From: UBA2638 sp046293135
Lineage (GTDB): Bacteria; Pseudomonadota; Alphaproteobacteria; Micavibrionales; Micavibrionaceae
DNA: 64,000 nt
Assembly (NCBI GenBank): GCA_046293135.1
Contig: JBKBPR010000002.1
Coordinates: forward strand, 516,876 to 580,875
Reading direction: 5' to 3'
The position numbers and the translations under genes were made by a program. Below are positions 8,425-17,133 of the stretch, in pieces. Numbering within the stretch: the stretch's first letter is position 1; each line of letters starts with the position of its first letter. The notes under the pieces were generated by a model that was not told the origin of the DNA, did not search any database, and was given only the letters and a program-made list of their open reading frames with translations.

Positions 8425-9081
8425 ATGATGCGCAATACCACTCTTAAGAGCTTTTTACCTTTATTATTGATTCTCGTTTTAGCGGGGTGTCATAATTATG
8501 TCGTGAGGCCATCAGCGGTTCCTAGCGGTTACAGCTATCACAATGATTTATACAAATCTCCCCCGTCTCCTGATCCGACGGCAATCGGCTACACATATAG
8601 CGCCGAGAAGAATGAGCATGTGATAGAAGGTATGCGCGATAGAGCTCTTCAATTGTTTTCCCAGATTGAACAAGATGCGGATTTAGCAGGAAGTACCCTC
8701 TATATAGCCAATGCAAGAAATCACAATGGTCAAAATTCTACATTTGACCATGCTTTGCGGGAAGTGGTTCGTGAACGCGGTTATAGAATCGCCAGTGAGC
8801 CGAATGAAGATACATCGGTATTGGTCTATTCAATTGATGAACCGCAAAAACTACGCAAGCATATTGATTTTGGCAATTTGAATGATGATTACAATCAAGG
8901 TCGCTATCACAGGCGCTACAGTGAGTTTGAAAATATGATCATTGTTCTTGATTTGATTGCGGGTGAGGATGTTACAACCAGCGCCCGAGGTGTTTATCAT
9001 ATCCCGATGTATGGCTACAGGCGCGGAAATGATTCCCCTTTTCAATCGCGCAGGGCAACGGCATTTGAGCATAATCGCTAA
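8425..9081 (+). CDS. predicted lipoprotein, unknown function
   Basis: A 218-residue protein starting MMRNTTLKSF with a lipoprotein signal peptide and lipobox LAGC (cysteine near residue 22), so it should be lipid-anchored in the envelope. The mature part has a hydrophilic linker rich in Pro/Ser/Tyr, then a domain beginning around MRDRALQLFSQIEQDADLAGSTLYIANARN, in which FDHALREVVRERGYRIASEP recalls the helix-strand arrangement of FlgO/CsgG-like lipoproteins (paired helix before GYR). The similarity is structural guesswork. The next gene, 12 bases downstream, encodes a FlgO-like lipoprotein, so the two probably work together and form a transcription unit. Confidence 0.65.
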   Translation: MMRNTTLKSFLPLLLILVLAGCHNYVVRPSAVPSGYSYHNDLYKSPPSPDPTAIGYTYSAEKNEHVIEGMRDRALQLFSQIEQDADLAGSTLYIANARNHNGQNSTFDHALREVVRERGYRIASEPNEDTSVLVYSIDEPQKLRKHIDFGNLNDDYNQGRYHRRYSEFENMIIVLDLIAGEDVTTSARGVYHIPMYGYRRGNDSPFQSRRATAFEHNR

Positions 9082-9093
9082 GTAGACATTCTG

Positions 9094-9645
9094 GTGATAA
9101 AAACACGCAGACATAGCTATATTGTTTTTGCAGCCCTTTTCTTTCTGGCAGGCTGCACAGCCGTTTCCGAGGTTTTACAGCAAACCAATGAATATGTTTT
9201 CTTTCGTGATGTGAATTTACAAGAGCGCAATTATGCCGCTGCTGATTACCTCTCCAGCATCACAGGAGCGACGATTGACAAGAGAACGACTCTGCTTGTG
9301 CCAGAACCACTATTACACGCCAATAATACTGGGATGACCTCGCCATTCGGCACGCTGGTCAGTGAACAGGTCGGTGTACGTTTTGCTCAGCTTGGTTATC
9401 GTGTTCATTTAACAGATGACCGTAACCCTCGCACAGCATCGCCCGCAACAATCCCTGCGCCGAATGAGGGCGTTAGCATCAGTGGAACATATCTTCCAGG
9501 CGGCAGTCATGCCGATATCCGTTTGCGCTTGGTGGAGCGGGCAACGGGGCGCGTATTGGGCGCGTTTGATTATAGCCTGCCCGTGAACCGCGAAGTATCA
9601 CGTTTGATGAAAGATCAGCCAACGGCCTTCCGCATTCAGGAATAA
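9094..9645 (+). CDS. FlgO-like outer membrane lipoprotein
   Basis: A 183-residue lipoprotein starting at GTG 9094, with lipobox FLAGC. The mature sequence contains NYAAADYLSSITGATIDKRTTLLVPEPL followed by SPFGTLVSEQVGVRFAQLGYRVHL. This reproduces the FlgO domain order: helix, strand, then an SxFGxLxxEQ helix leading to GYxV. Family members are outer-membrane lipoproteins, some linked to flagellar H-ring function in Vibrio, but many occur outside flagellar loci and have no known role. No flagellar genes are in this window. It follows the lipoprotein gene at 8425 with a 12-base gap and is convergent with the pilin-like gene. Confidence 0.7.
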   Translation: MIKTRRHSYIVFAALFFLAGCTAVSEVLQQTNEYVFFRDVNLQERNYAAADYLSSITGATIDKRTTLLVPEPLLHANNTGMTSPFGTLVSEQVGVRFAQLGYRVHLTDDRNPRTASPATIPAPNEGVSISGTYLPGGSHADIRLRLVERATGRVLGAFDYSLPVNREVSRLMKDQPTAFRIQE

Positions 9646-9706
9646 TAGAAGTTCCCTGCTAAAATATTTTTTTGCGCTGGGATTGCAATGTCGCGTGCTT
9701 TATTTT

Positions 9707-10444
9707 TTATCGCGCATAGAGCACGTGATAAAAATGATATGTTCCGCCATCAGCGGGGCAGCGCACACAGGCTTGCAGCGCGGGGGTGCGGGTAAAGCTC
9801 GCATCATTGAGGGTATTGGGTGTGGCATCATTAAAAAACTCTGTACCAAAACGCTGGGTTGCGCCTTGATTGATACAGCCCGCACCATCCTCGGCTGGCT
9901 GTGAGTCGGTTTGCCCGTTCAGGCGGTTGATCAATTCGCAAAATTGCAGTGTGACATTCGGCAGTACTGCGATCAGATCGGTACGGTTTGTGCCAACGCC
10001 CGGAATGCGCGTTCCGCCATAAAACTCCCATGGCGCAACGGCGTTTTGAACGCCTGTAGGCGGGGTTGGATAATTGGCCGCGCCGCCATCGGCGTGAAAA
10101 ATTTGGCGCCGTGGTTGGCTGGTAATATCGCCGTATTCCGTACTGTTATCGGTCGGGATCGCGAACCGCAAATCGCGCTCGCTGACATTGCCGCGCTCCA
10201 TGATATACATGACCGCCCGCTCAATTTCCGAAGCGGTGCGCTGGACCTCACTGGCGCGGATCATCAAAGTCTCGCCGCTGATATTCGAGGCATCACCGCT
10301 ATCCGTACGTTGAATGGCCACGGTCAAAAGCCCGATCAGCGCAATCGCCAGCAGCACCATGAAAATGATATTGCCCCGCTGATTTGGGGAGGTTGCTGCA
10401 TTGCGCTTGATTGTTTGGTGTGAAAAGTGACGGGGCATCGACAT
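9707..10444 (-). CDS. pilin-like RGN-type membrane-anchored protein (paralogue A)
   Basis: Taken from ATG 10444 (an in-frame ATG at 10438 is equally possible), which lies just after the stop of the carboxypeptidase gene, so translation is probably coupled. The N-terminus reads NQRGNIIFMVLLAIALIGLLTVAIQRTD: a short basic leader, then a single hydrophobic helix as in type IV prepilins, but without the usual Glu at position 5 after the glycine. The rest is a soluble domain with six cysteines, including LQFCELINRLNG and CVRCPADGG, and ends FYHVLYAR. It is clearly paralogous to the protein at 19255-19905, sharing the RGN(I/V)IF start, the TDLIAVLPNV/PDLIAILPNI block followed by a cysteine, and the C-terminal VL(Y/L)AR. 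Function unknown; a pseudopilin-like surface component is one possibility. Confidence 0.7.
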   Translation of the reverse strand: MSMPRHFSHQTIKRNAATSPNQRGNIIFMVLLAIALIGLLTVAIQRTDSGDASNISGETLMIRASEVQRTASEIERAVMYIMERGNVSERDLRFAIPTDNSTEYGDITSQPRRQIFHADGGAANYPTPPTGVQNAVAPWEFYGGTRIPGVGTNRTDLIAVLPNVTLQFCELINRLNGQTDSQPAEDGAGCINQGATQRFGTEFFNDATPNTLNDASFTRTPALQACVRCPADGGTYHFYHVLYAR

Positions 10445-10449
10445 CACGT

Positions 10450-11928
10450 TCACGGCTTCACTGGGATGCAATCGGTCAGATAGCGGCAGGCGCGGTGCGC
10501 TTCGGTTTGCGTGAAGCCAACGAGCCGCGCCCGATATATCCAATTATTATCCCGCTGCATTGGCAATATAATAGGCTGGGCCATCCGCAAATCTTCGGGA
10601 AGTTGTTGAACAGCACGCCCCAGTACAATATCGGTTTGAGAGCGATTGGAAAATGCGCCGATTTGCACTGACCAGAGATTATCACGGTTGCCACTTTGTA
10701 AAGCAGCTTGTCGTTGCTGTTGCTGCGTAGATGGTTCTGCGGAAGGCGTGGGAACTCTTATTCGTGCTGGCTGGACAGATGGTGGTGCTCTCAAGATGTT
10801 TTGGGCGTTTGAGGATATAACGCCTGAAGCACTGCTATCGCCTTGTTCAACGATAGCATCTTTATAGGCAGCAAACTGGCGTTGCTCTGATGGATGTAAC
10901 CCTCCACTCTGAGCCGAGTGAGCCATACGCGCTGACGGATTGGCGCTGGCGGGCGCAATCGCACTCAACCCCGCAATGCTCTGGGCATCCATAGAGCTTG
11001 CCCCCGGCTTTCTAGGCGGGACGGGAACAGGCTGGATACCGGCCATGATCAGCGGCTCTACGCCCGGCCTTGGCGCTGGCGGCGCGCCGCGCCTTAATGT
11101 CGCAAAGCCTTCATCGAGCAATTTGGCCATATGGGCGTTTCTGGTCTGGGTCGTGCGCCCGCCCATCACAACGCCGATAAGTCTGTGATTACCACGAGTA
11201 GCCGAGGCGGCCAGATTGAATCCTGACGCATTGATAAAGCCTGTTTTCATCCCATCCATCCCCGGATAGGTCTCCATCAAGCGGTTGTGGTTGCGGTAAG
11301 CCACGCCCTGAAAGGTGAAATTGCGGGTCGAGAAATATTTATATTGGCGCGGATAGGAGTAAATCATTGCGCGGGTCAAAATGGCAAGGTCGCGGGCGGT
11401 TGTAACCTGTTGCGGATGGTGCAGCCCCGAAGCATTTTTGAATGTTGTATGGCGCATACCGATCTCGCGCGCCTTGGTTGTCATCATGCGGGCGAAATTG
11501 CTTTCCGTGCCGCCCAGATGCTCTGCCATCGCCGCCGCAATATCATTGGCCGAGCGGGTAACGAGGGCAAGGATGGCATCCTCAACCGCAATGCTTGCGC
11601 CGACAGGCAGGCCGATTTTGCTCGGAACCATTCCGGCGGCATGGGCGGAAATTCTAATGCGGTCTTTTAATCCAGCGCGCCCCGCATTGAGGGCATCAAA
11701 CATCAGCATTAACGTCATAACCTTGGCCACAGAGGCAGGGTGACGGATACTATCGGCATAGCGCTCATGCAATACAGCGCCGGTTTGCGCATCAATAACG
11801 ATTGAGGCATAACGCGGGTTCGAGCTGGAAGCAGCTCTTTGTGGATTGGCATAGGCTTGAGCGATCAAGCTCAGCACAAAAGCGACGCTGAGCAGGCTAT
11901 ACAGACATAACCGCAATGGAGCGTTCAT
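10450..11928 (-). CDS. D-alanyl-D-alanine carboxypeptidase (S11) with SPOR domain
   Basis: A periplasmic peptidoglycan-trimming enzyme of the DacA/PBP5 type. From ATG 11928 the protein has a signal peptide (MNAPLRLCLYSLL...AQAYA) and a serine peptidase S11 domain with all three motifs: SVAK (Ser66/Lys69), SAND and KTGF in GMKTGFINASG. A Pro/Ser/Gln-rich linker follows, then a C-terminal SPOR domain (NLWSVQIGAFSNRSQTD...RACRYL). SPOR domains bind denuded glycan at division sites, so septal localisation is likely. A longer frame from 12018 is open but would bury the signal peptide. The pilin-like gene follows six bases downstream. The architecture is common in alphaproteobacteria. Confidence 0.88.
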   Translation of the reverse strand: MNAPLRLCLYSLLSVAFVLSLIAQAYANPQRAASSSNPRYASIVIDAQTGAVLHERYADSIRHPASVAKVMTLMLMFDALNAGRAGLKDRIRISAHAAGMVPSKIGLPVGASIAVEDAILALVTRSANDIAAAMAEHLGGTESNFARMMTTKAREIGMRHTTFKNASGLHHPQQVTTARDLAILTRAMIYSYPRQYKYFSTRNFTFQGVAYRNHNRLMETYPGMDGMKTGFINASGFNLAASATRGNHRLIGVVMGGRTTQTRNAHMAKLLDEGFATLRRGAPPAPRPGVEPLIMAGIQPVPVPPRKPGASSMDAQSIAGLSAIAPASANPSARMAHSAQSGGLHPSEQRQFAAYKDAIVEQGDSSASGVISSNAQNILRAPPSVQPARIRVPTPSAEPSTQQQQRQAALQSGNRDNLWSVQIGAFSNRSQTDIVLGRAVQQLPEDLRMAQPIILPMQRDNNWIYRARLVGFTQTEAHRACRYLTDCIPVKP

Positions 11929-12143
11929 AGGCCGCGCCGGATGCTGGTTTGTGTCGCGAACAAGGGTCGAGCTGTTATAGAATTTTGGAGCCATATCGAT
12001 CCGGTTCAAATTAAACATTCATTATTGAAAAACTCTACAATATTTTGGAAGGGAAGGTATAGAGCTTATCTTAAAATTATACAAAAAAATCGGATTGTTT
12101 GTCGAATTTTGATCCTAATAAAGTTACAGTTTTTTTGCTATTT

Positions 12144-12200
12144 TTGCAATTTTGTGCAATGCAAAAAATACTTGACTTTTTTTAGCGGGCTCTATATTTT
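12144..12200 (+). promoter_or_regulatory. phasin promoter with TGCAA half-sites
   Basis: TTGACT (12172-12177) and TATTTT (12195-12200) are 17 bases apart; TATATT at 12193-12198 is an alternative -10. Three TGCAA half-sites precede it at 12145, 12155 and 12160. PhaR-type repressors of polyhydroxyalkanoate genes bind TGC-rich sites in alphaproteobacteria, so an operator is plausible but not shown. The rest of 11929-12308 is AT-rich with no gene I can support. Confidence 0.5.
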
Positions 12201-12308
12201 TGTGTGGTGCAACAAAATGAGAATCATTTATATTTTTCTCGCTTAAAATTTGAGAATTTTTAAGTTTAAAAAAAGCACCATATGATAGTGAAAAAAGGAT
12301 ACAAAATT

Positions 12309-13124
12309 ATGGCACAAGAAAAAACAACGCCTACACCATTGAAGTCGGTTCCGGCGATAACACCGTCTACATCTTCCGCATCTTCTACATCTGCGCAAAC
12401 GCCCAATGCGGCCTCATCTGCAGTGAGTGGGACGGAGAAAAAAGCAACTGCAGCTGCTAAAAAGCCTGCTACGAAGGCGACAGCTAAAAAAACGGCGAAA
12501 AAGTCTGTTAAGAAAAAGACAGCAGCCAAAAAAGCCGTGAAGAAAACAGCAGCAAAATCAGCGGTTAAACCTGCTGCAAAAAAGACTACTAAAACTGTGA
12601 AAAAGGCAGTGAAAAAGAGTGTGAAAAAAGCAACCTCTCCAAAGGCAAAAGCAGCTGTTAAATCTGCAGTGAAATCTGTTGGCGGGGCGTCGAATATTTC
12701 ACAATTTAAACCATTTAATCCCAACACAATGAATATGGAGAAAGTTATGTCACAAGGTAAAAATCAATTTGATAAACTGGCGCAGGATGCTTCTGTAGCC
12801 AGCCGTGAAAACATTGAAGCCGTTATCAAGTCTTCAACGATCTTTGCAAAAGGTCTGGAAGAGGTGATGCGTTTGAGCATGTCTATGGCGCAAGATGCCG
12901 CCGAAAGACAAAGCCGCTTCATGAAAGATGTTTTGAGCGTGAAAACACTCAATGAATTCACAGAAGTGCAAAACAGAATTGCTCAGGCGAATTTCGAAGA
13001 TTTTATGTCCGGTGCGACAAAAATCACAGAAATCAGCACGAAAATCCTGAATGACTCTATCGAGCCGATCAACAATCAGTTCACAAAAAGCATCAAAAAA
13101 GCCACTGACAAAATGGCAGCTTAA
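12309..13124 (+). CDS. phasin with histone H1-like Lys/Ala-rich N-terminal region (PhaF-like)
   Basis: ATG 12309 is preferred to 12282 because AAAAGGA lies nine bases upstream. The 271-residue product has a Ser/Thr-rich N-terminus, then about 85 residues of AAKK/KKAVKK-type repeats (strongly basic, as in histone H1 and the C-terminal half of PhaF). A phasin domain follows (roughly 150-265: QGKNQFDKLAQDASVASRENIEAVIKSSTIFAKGLEEV). Phasins coat polyhydroxyalkanoate granules; the basic repeat region in PhaF binds DNA and helps share granules between daughter cells. Here the basic part is N-terminal, the reverse of PhaF. Own promoter upstream and terminator downstream indicate a single-gene unit. 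Confidence 0.82.
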   Translation: MAQEKTTPTPLKSVPAITPSTSSASSTSAQTPNAASSAVSGTEKKATAAAKKPATKATAKKTAKKSVKKKTAAKKAVKKTAAKSAVKPAAKKTTKTVKKAVKKSVKKATSPKAKAAVKSAVKSVGGASNISQFKPFNPNTMNMEKVMSQGKNQFDKLAQDASVASRENIEAVIKSSTIFAKGLEEVMRLSMSMAQDAAERQSRFMKDVLSVKTLNEFTEVQNRIAQANFEDFMSGATKITEISTKILNDSIEPINNQFTKSIKKATDKMAA

Positions 13125-13163
13125 TAGAGCTTTGCACTAATCTATAGAGTTTCATAGCTTGAG

Positions 13164-13200
13164 CCCCCGCCTGATTTAGATCAGGCGGGGGTTTTTATTT
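13164..13200 (+). terminator. rho-independent terminator after the phasin gene
   Basis: CCCCCGCCTGA (13164-13174) pairs with TCAGGCGGGGG (13181-13191), extended by one more T-A pair around a 4-base loop, and is followed by TTTTTATTT. This is a textbook strong terminator 40 bases after the phasin stop codon. Confidence 0.92.
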
Positions 13201-13262
13201 GCCAAGCTTTTTCAAATTCGCTAAGATTTAAAAAAAATAGCAAAAAATTAAGCAGGGATTTA

Positions 13263-14054
13263 TTGGATACTATCACAAAAGAGTCTGTGCAATACAGCAA
13301 CCTACCTTATCTTGAAACACTAGATGATGTGGCGCGTTATATCATTGATATGACGGAAGATCAGGCGCATTACTTCATGCCTGCCATTCATGATGCCTTT
13401 CGCAATTTCAGGTTTTCCCAAGCGCAATTGGGGCTGGTTGAAAAATTCGCCAGTGCCAAACTTTCACGGCAGGTCGAATCTTTGATGGTCGAGCCTTATG
13501 GTCCGGATATGGCCGAACGTTTGGAAAATGCCTTTTGGGAACCACTTATTGTTGCTGCGGATAGTGTTATCAGCGCTGGTGAGGGAAACGATCAGCATAA
13601 CGAGGCACGGCGCAGGACTATGGCTCTGTTCTTATATGCGACATTGCAATCAAATGTCAGTAATTTGAGATTATTTCTACAGTCCTCTGACCGAGATATG
13701 TCTGAAAATACGCTTAGGCTTGCCGAAAAATTTGCCAGTAAGAACGAGTTCCGATTGCATACGGCAATGGATGCCAACCAAGCGCTACATGTCATCAGCA
13801 AAGGTATTTTGCCGCAATTGAGACATGCTATTGAGCGGGAGTGCGGAATTGCTCCCCAGCAGCTCAATCAGGCAAGACAAACGCTTTACAAAATTGCCTC
13901 GCAGGAAAGAGGCATTGTGCAGAACATGGATTTTATGATGCCTGTTGATCCACTTCCTTGGATGCGTTTCGGGACTTTACCTGCCCATATTGTCCGTGAG
14001 GAAATTGACTTTTCTATCCGTGAAGCAAGGCGTTTATTGCCGCCGCCCGTTTAA
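13263..14054 (+). CDS. hypothetical alpha-helical cytoplasmic protein
   Basis: A 263-residue protein beginning at TTG 13263, with AGCAGGGA five to nine bases upstream. No signal peptide or membrane segment is visible. The composition predicts mostly amphipathic helices, e.g. LDDVARYIIDMTEDQAHYFMPAIHDAFRNF and the central RRRTMALFLYATLQSNVSNLRLFL. There are two cysteines at most and no recognisable catalytic motif. I do not recognise the family. It sits between the phasin terminator and clpS, reading in the same direction as clpS-clpA, with a 65-base gap to clpS. Confidence 0.65.
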   Translation: MDTITKESVQYSNLPYLETLDDVARYIIDMTEDQAHYFMPAIHDAFRNFRFSQAQLGLVEKFASAKLSRQVESLMVEPYGPDMAERLENAFWEPLIVAADSVISAGEGNDQHNEARRRTMALFLYATLQSNVSNLRLFLQSSDRDMSENTLRLAEKFASKNEFRLHTAMDANQALHVISKGILPQLRHAIERECGIAPQQLNQARQTLYKIASQERGIVQNMDFMMPVDPLPWMRFGTLPAHIVREEIDFSIREARRLLPPPV

Positions 14055-14119
14055 ACGGCATTTGCTAAATTTGTCTTTAACGCTGGATTTTCCGCCCCAG
14101 CTGCACTAAAATTATAGAA

Positions 14120-14566
14120 ATGTGCACTGTTCTTGATGTTATAGCTGAAAAGGCCGCCAGCGGGCGAAAAGTAGGAAATAAAAACCTACACAATCCGCTA
14201 CCCGTTTGTAATGACAATCAAGGCGGCGATGACAATCACGGGGAAAATGATAACACGCCCGATAATCCCGATGCACAAACGGGTGTATTGCTCAAGACTC
14301 GTCCCAAAACTCAAAAACCGGCCATGTATAAAGTGTTAATTCTGAATGATGACTACACGCCGATGGAATTTGTTGTTTATGTGATCGAACGGTTTTTTAA
14401 CAAAACCAGACAAGAGGCCACAGATATCATGCTCCATGTGCATCGGCGCGGGGTCGGGGTATGCGGGATTTATACATATGAGGTTGCCGAAACCAAGGTG
14501 GCGATGGTTATGGATTACGCCCGCCAGAATGAGCAGCCCTTGCAATGCACAATGGAAAAGGAATAA
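14120..14566 (+). CDS. clpS: ATP-dependent Clp protease adaptor ClpS
   Basis: ClpS delivers N-end-rule substrates to ClpAP. The conserved core starts around residue 64 with PAMYKVLILNDDYTPMEFVVYVI, containing the NDDYTPM loop that forms the N-degron pocket, followed by ATDIMLHVHRRGVGVCGIYTYEVAETKV, which supplies the pocket His and the ClpA-contact helix. The protein is 148 residues, longer than the usual 105-ish, because of an N-terminal extension rich in Asn, Asp and Gly (CNDNQGGDDNHGENDNT). An internal start at ATG 14324 (PAMYK) would remove the extension but also part of the family's flexible N-terminal arm that engages ClpA. clpA follows 56 bases downstream. Confidence 0.92.
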   Translation: MCTVLDVIAEKAASGRKVGNKNLHNPLPVCNDNQGGDDNHGENDNTPDNPDAQTGVLLKTRPKTQKPAMYKVLILNDDYTPMEFVVYVIERFFNKTRQEATDIMLHVHRRGVGVCGIYTYEVAETKVAMVMDYARQNEQPLQCTMEKE

Positions 14567-14622
14567 CGGGCGGTTACGGAATTTTCGGTGACCTTATCGT
14601 GATTTGGTGATAGGATAAAAAT

Positions 14623-16989
14623 ATGCTTTCGCGCAATCTTGAACAGACCCTCCATAAAGCTCTGGCCATAGCCTCCCAGCGGCATCATGAATTTGCCACG
14701 CTCGAACACCTGCTTTACGCGCTTTGCGAGGATCAGGATGCGATGGCGGTTTTGCGCTCTTGCGGAATTTCGCTCCCTGACCTCAAGGAGCAGCTCGATC
14801 ACTATATGCAAACCGAGCTAAACTATCTGATCAATATGGAGGTTGAAGAGGCCAAGCCGACAACAGCCTTCCAGCGGGTTTTGCAGCGCGCCGCCATTCA
14901 TGTGCAATCGTCAGGCCGTGATGAGGTGACGGGCGCAAATGTGCTTGTGGCGCTGTTTTCCGAGCGCGAAAGCCATGCCGTTTATTTCTTGCAGGAACAA
15001 GACATGACCCGCTTTGATGCGGTGAATTATATCTCGCACGGTATCGCCAAAGTGCCCAATACAGGCAATGAAAGCGGTTCGGGAAGAACGCCGCGCGGCG
15101 CTGATGAAGATGATAAGAATGCCACCAAAACAGGTTCGGACGCGCTTGATGCCTATTGCACCAATTTGAATGAAAAGGCGCAGGCGGGGAAAATTGATCT
15201 GTTGATTGGCCGCGCGCGTGAAGTTGAGCGGACAATTCAAATCCTGTGCCGCCGTTCCAAGAATAACCCGCTTTATGTCGGTGATCCGGGGGTCGGTAAA
15301 ACCGCCATCGCTGAAGGTCTGGCCAAGCGGATTGTCGATGGTGATGTGCCTGATGTTTTGAAAGACTCGGTGATTTACTCGCTGGATATGGGCGTGTTAT
15401 TGGCGGGGACGCGCTATCGCGGTGATTTCGAGGAGCGTATCAAGGCGGTGCTGCAGGAGCTGGAGAAAATTGACGGCTCTATTTTGTTCATCGATGAAAT
15501 TCACACGGTGATTGGGGCGGGGGCGACTTCCGGCGGAGCGATGGATGCCTCAAACCTGCTGAAGCCCGCGCTTTCGAGCGGCGCGCTGCGCTGTATGGGT
15601 TCTACGACCTATAAGGAATACCGAAATTATTTTGAAAAAGACCGCGCCTTGGTGCGGCGTTTTCAGAAAATCGATGTCGAAGAGCCGAGCGAGGCCGATG
15701 CAATCGCGATTTTGATGGGGCTGAAAACCTATTATGAAGCCTATCACAATATAGAATACACTGATGAGGCGATTGAGGCGGCGGTCAAGCTTTCCGCGCG
15801 TTATATCGGTGATCGGAAATTGCCGGACAAGGCGATTGATATTATCGATGAGGTCGGCGCGGCGCAGATGATCGTCCCGCCGGAGCAGCGCAAAAAAGTG
15901 ATCGAAAAGGCCGATATCGAGGGTGTTGTCAGTATGATTGCCCGTATTCCGGCCAGAACGATGAACAGCGATGACCGCGAAACGCTGAAAAATCTGAAAC
16001 AGGATCTCAAGACCCTTGTTTATGATCAGGATGTTGCGATTGATATGCTCTGCGATGCCATTAAAATGGCGCGGGCGGGGCTGCGCGACCCTGAAAAACC
16101 GATTGGCTCTTATATGTTCTCTGGCCCTACAGGTGTCGGGAAAACCGAGGTGGCCAAGCAACTCGCCAAGACCATGGGGATTGAGCTGGTGCGGTTTGAT
16201 ATGTCCGAATATATGGAGCGCCACAGCGTATCGCGCCTGATCGGTACGCCGCCGGGTTATGTCGGGTTTGAGCAAGGCGGCTTGATGACCGATAAAATCG
16301 ACCAGCACCCGCATTGTGTTTTGGTGCTCGATGAAATCGAAAAGGCGCATCCCGATCTATATAATATTCTGTTGCAAGTCATGGATTACGGCAAGCTGAC
16401 CGATAATAACGGCAAAACCATCGATTTCCGCAATGTCATTTTGATTATGACGACCAATGCGGGGGCGAGTGATCTGGCGAAATCACCGATCGGCTTTGGC
16501 CGTGAAATTGGCGATCACGGCGAGAGCTATGCCGATAATGAAGCCATTACCAAGGCCTTTGCGCCCGAATTCCGCAACCGCCTTGATGCGATTGTGCCGT
16601 TCCAGAATTTACGCCCTGAAACGGTGGAGCGCGTCGTTGATAAGTTCGTCATCCAGCTCGAAGCCCAGCTTGCGGATCGTGCCGTTTCGATTGATTTGAC
16701 CGATAAGGCGCGCAAGCATTTGGCCAAATTGGGATATGATCCGGCGATGGGGGCGCGGCCATTGGGGCGCGTGATTCAAGAGCAGATCAAAAAGCCGCTG
16801 GCCGAAGAAATTCTGTTCGGCGCTCTGGTCGATGGCGGGGTGGTGACGATTGATTATAACGGCAAAGACTTGACCTTTGCCTATGAGCGCCGCGAAGTTC
16901 CGCTGCTCGCCAAGCCCGAAACTGCAACCCCTTCGGCAGAGGCCGATAGCCCCGATCAAACGGATGAATCCGAAACGGTTGATCGTTAG
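14623..16989 (+). CDS. clpA: ATP-dependent Clp protease ATP-binding subunit ClpA
   Basis: The 788-residue AAA+ unfoldase of ClpAP. It has an N-terminal Clp_N double repeat (1-150: LHKALAIASQRHHEFATLEHLLYAL), then two AAA+ modules. D1 has Walker A GDPGVGKTAIAEG and Walker B ILFIDEIHTVIGAG. D2 has Walker A GPTGVGKTEVAKQ and Walker B CVLVLDEIEKAHPD, followed by the ClpB/ClpA D2-small C-terminal domain. There is no ClpB-type middle coiled coil. The Pro/Glu/Asp-rich tail (TATPSAEADSPDQTDESETV) is low-complexity. It pairs with ClpS upstream; clpP is not in the window. Confidence 0.96.
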   Translation: MLSRNLEQTLHKALAIASQRHHEFATLEHLLYALCEDQDAMAVLRSCGISLPDLKEQLDHYMQTELNYLINMEVEEAKPTTAFQRVLQRAAIHVQSSGRDEVTGANVLVALFSERESHAVYFLQEQDMTRFDAVNYISHGIAKVPNTGNESGSGRTPRGADEDDKNATKTGSDALDAYCTNLNEKAQAGKIDLLIGRAREVERTIQILCRRSKNNPLYVGDPGVGKTAIAEGLAKRIVDGDVPDVLKDSVIYSLDMGVLLAGTRYRGDFEERIKAVLQELEKIDGSILFIDEIHTVIGAGATSGGAMDASNLLKPALSSGALRCMGSTTYKEYRNYFEKDRALVRRFQKIDVEEPSEADAIAILMGLKTYYEAYHNIEYTDEAIEAAVKLSARYIGDRKLPDKAIDIIDEVGAAQMIVPPEQRKKVIEKADIEGVVSMIARIPARTMNSDDRETLKNLKQDLKTLVYDQDVAIDMLCDAIKMARAGLRDPEKPIGSYMFSGPTGVGKTEVAKQLAKTMGIELVRFDMSEYMERHSVSRLIGTPPGYVGFEQGGLMTDKIDQHPHCVLVLDEIEKAHPDLYNILLQVMDYGKLTDNNGKTIDFRNVILIMTTNAGASDLAKSPIGFGREIGDHGESYADNEAITKAFAPEFRNRLDAIVPFQNLRPETVERVVDKFVIQLEAQLADRAVSIDLTDKARKHLAKLGYDPAMGARPLGRVIQEQIKKPLAEEILFGALVDGGVVTIDYNGKDLTFAYERREVPLLAKPETATPSAEADSPDQTDESETVDR

Positions 16990-17133
16990 GGAGGGCAGCC
17001 TCAAAGCTCGTTTTTCCATACGCGTTTATATGCGCTGCACAAAAAGTTTGTAATCTGTTTTATTTTCTGCCTATAGTGAAATACGCGCTTTAAAAAATAG
17101 AGTGCGCGAAAAAGTAATAAAGAGCATTGTGTG

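Noticed and set aside
15550..16350. Long minus-strand frame opposite clpA
   Set aside because: Shadow of a conserved AAA+ gene; no signal peptide, motif or ribosome-binding site of its own.
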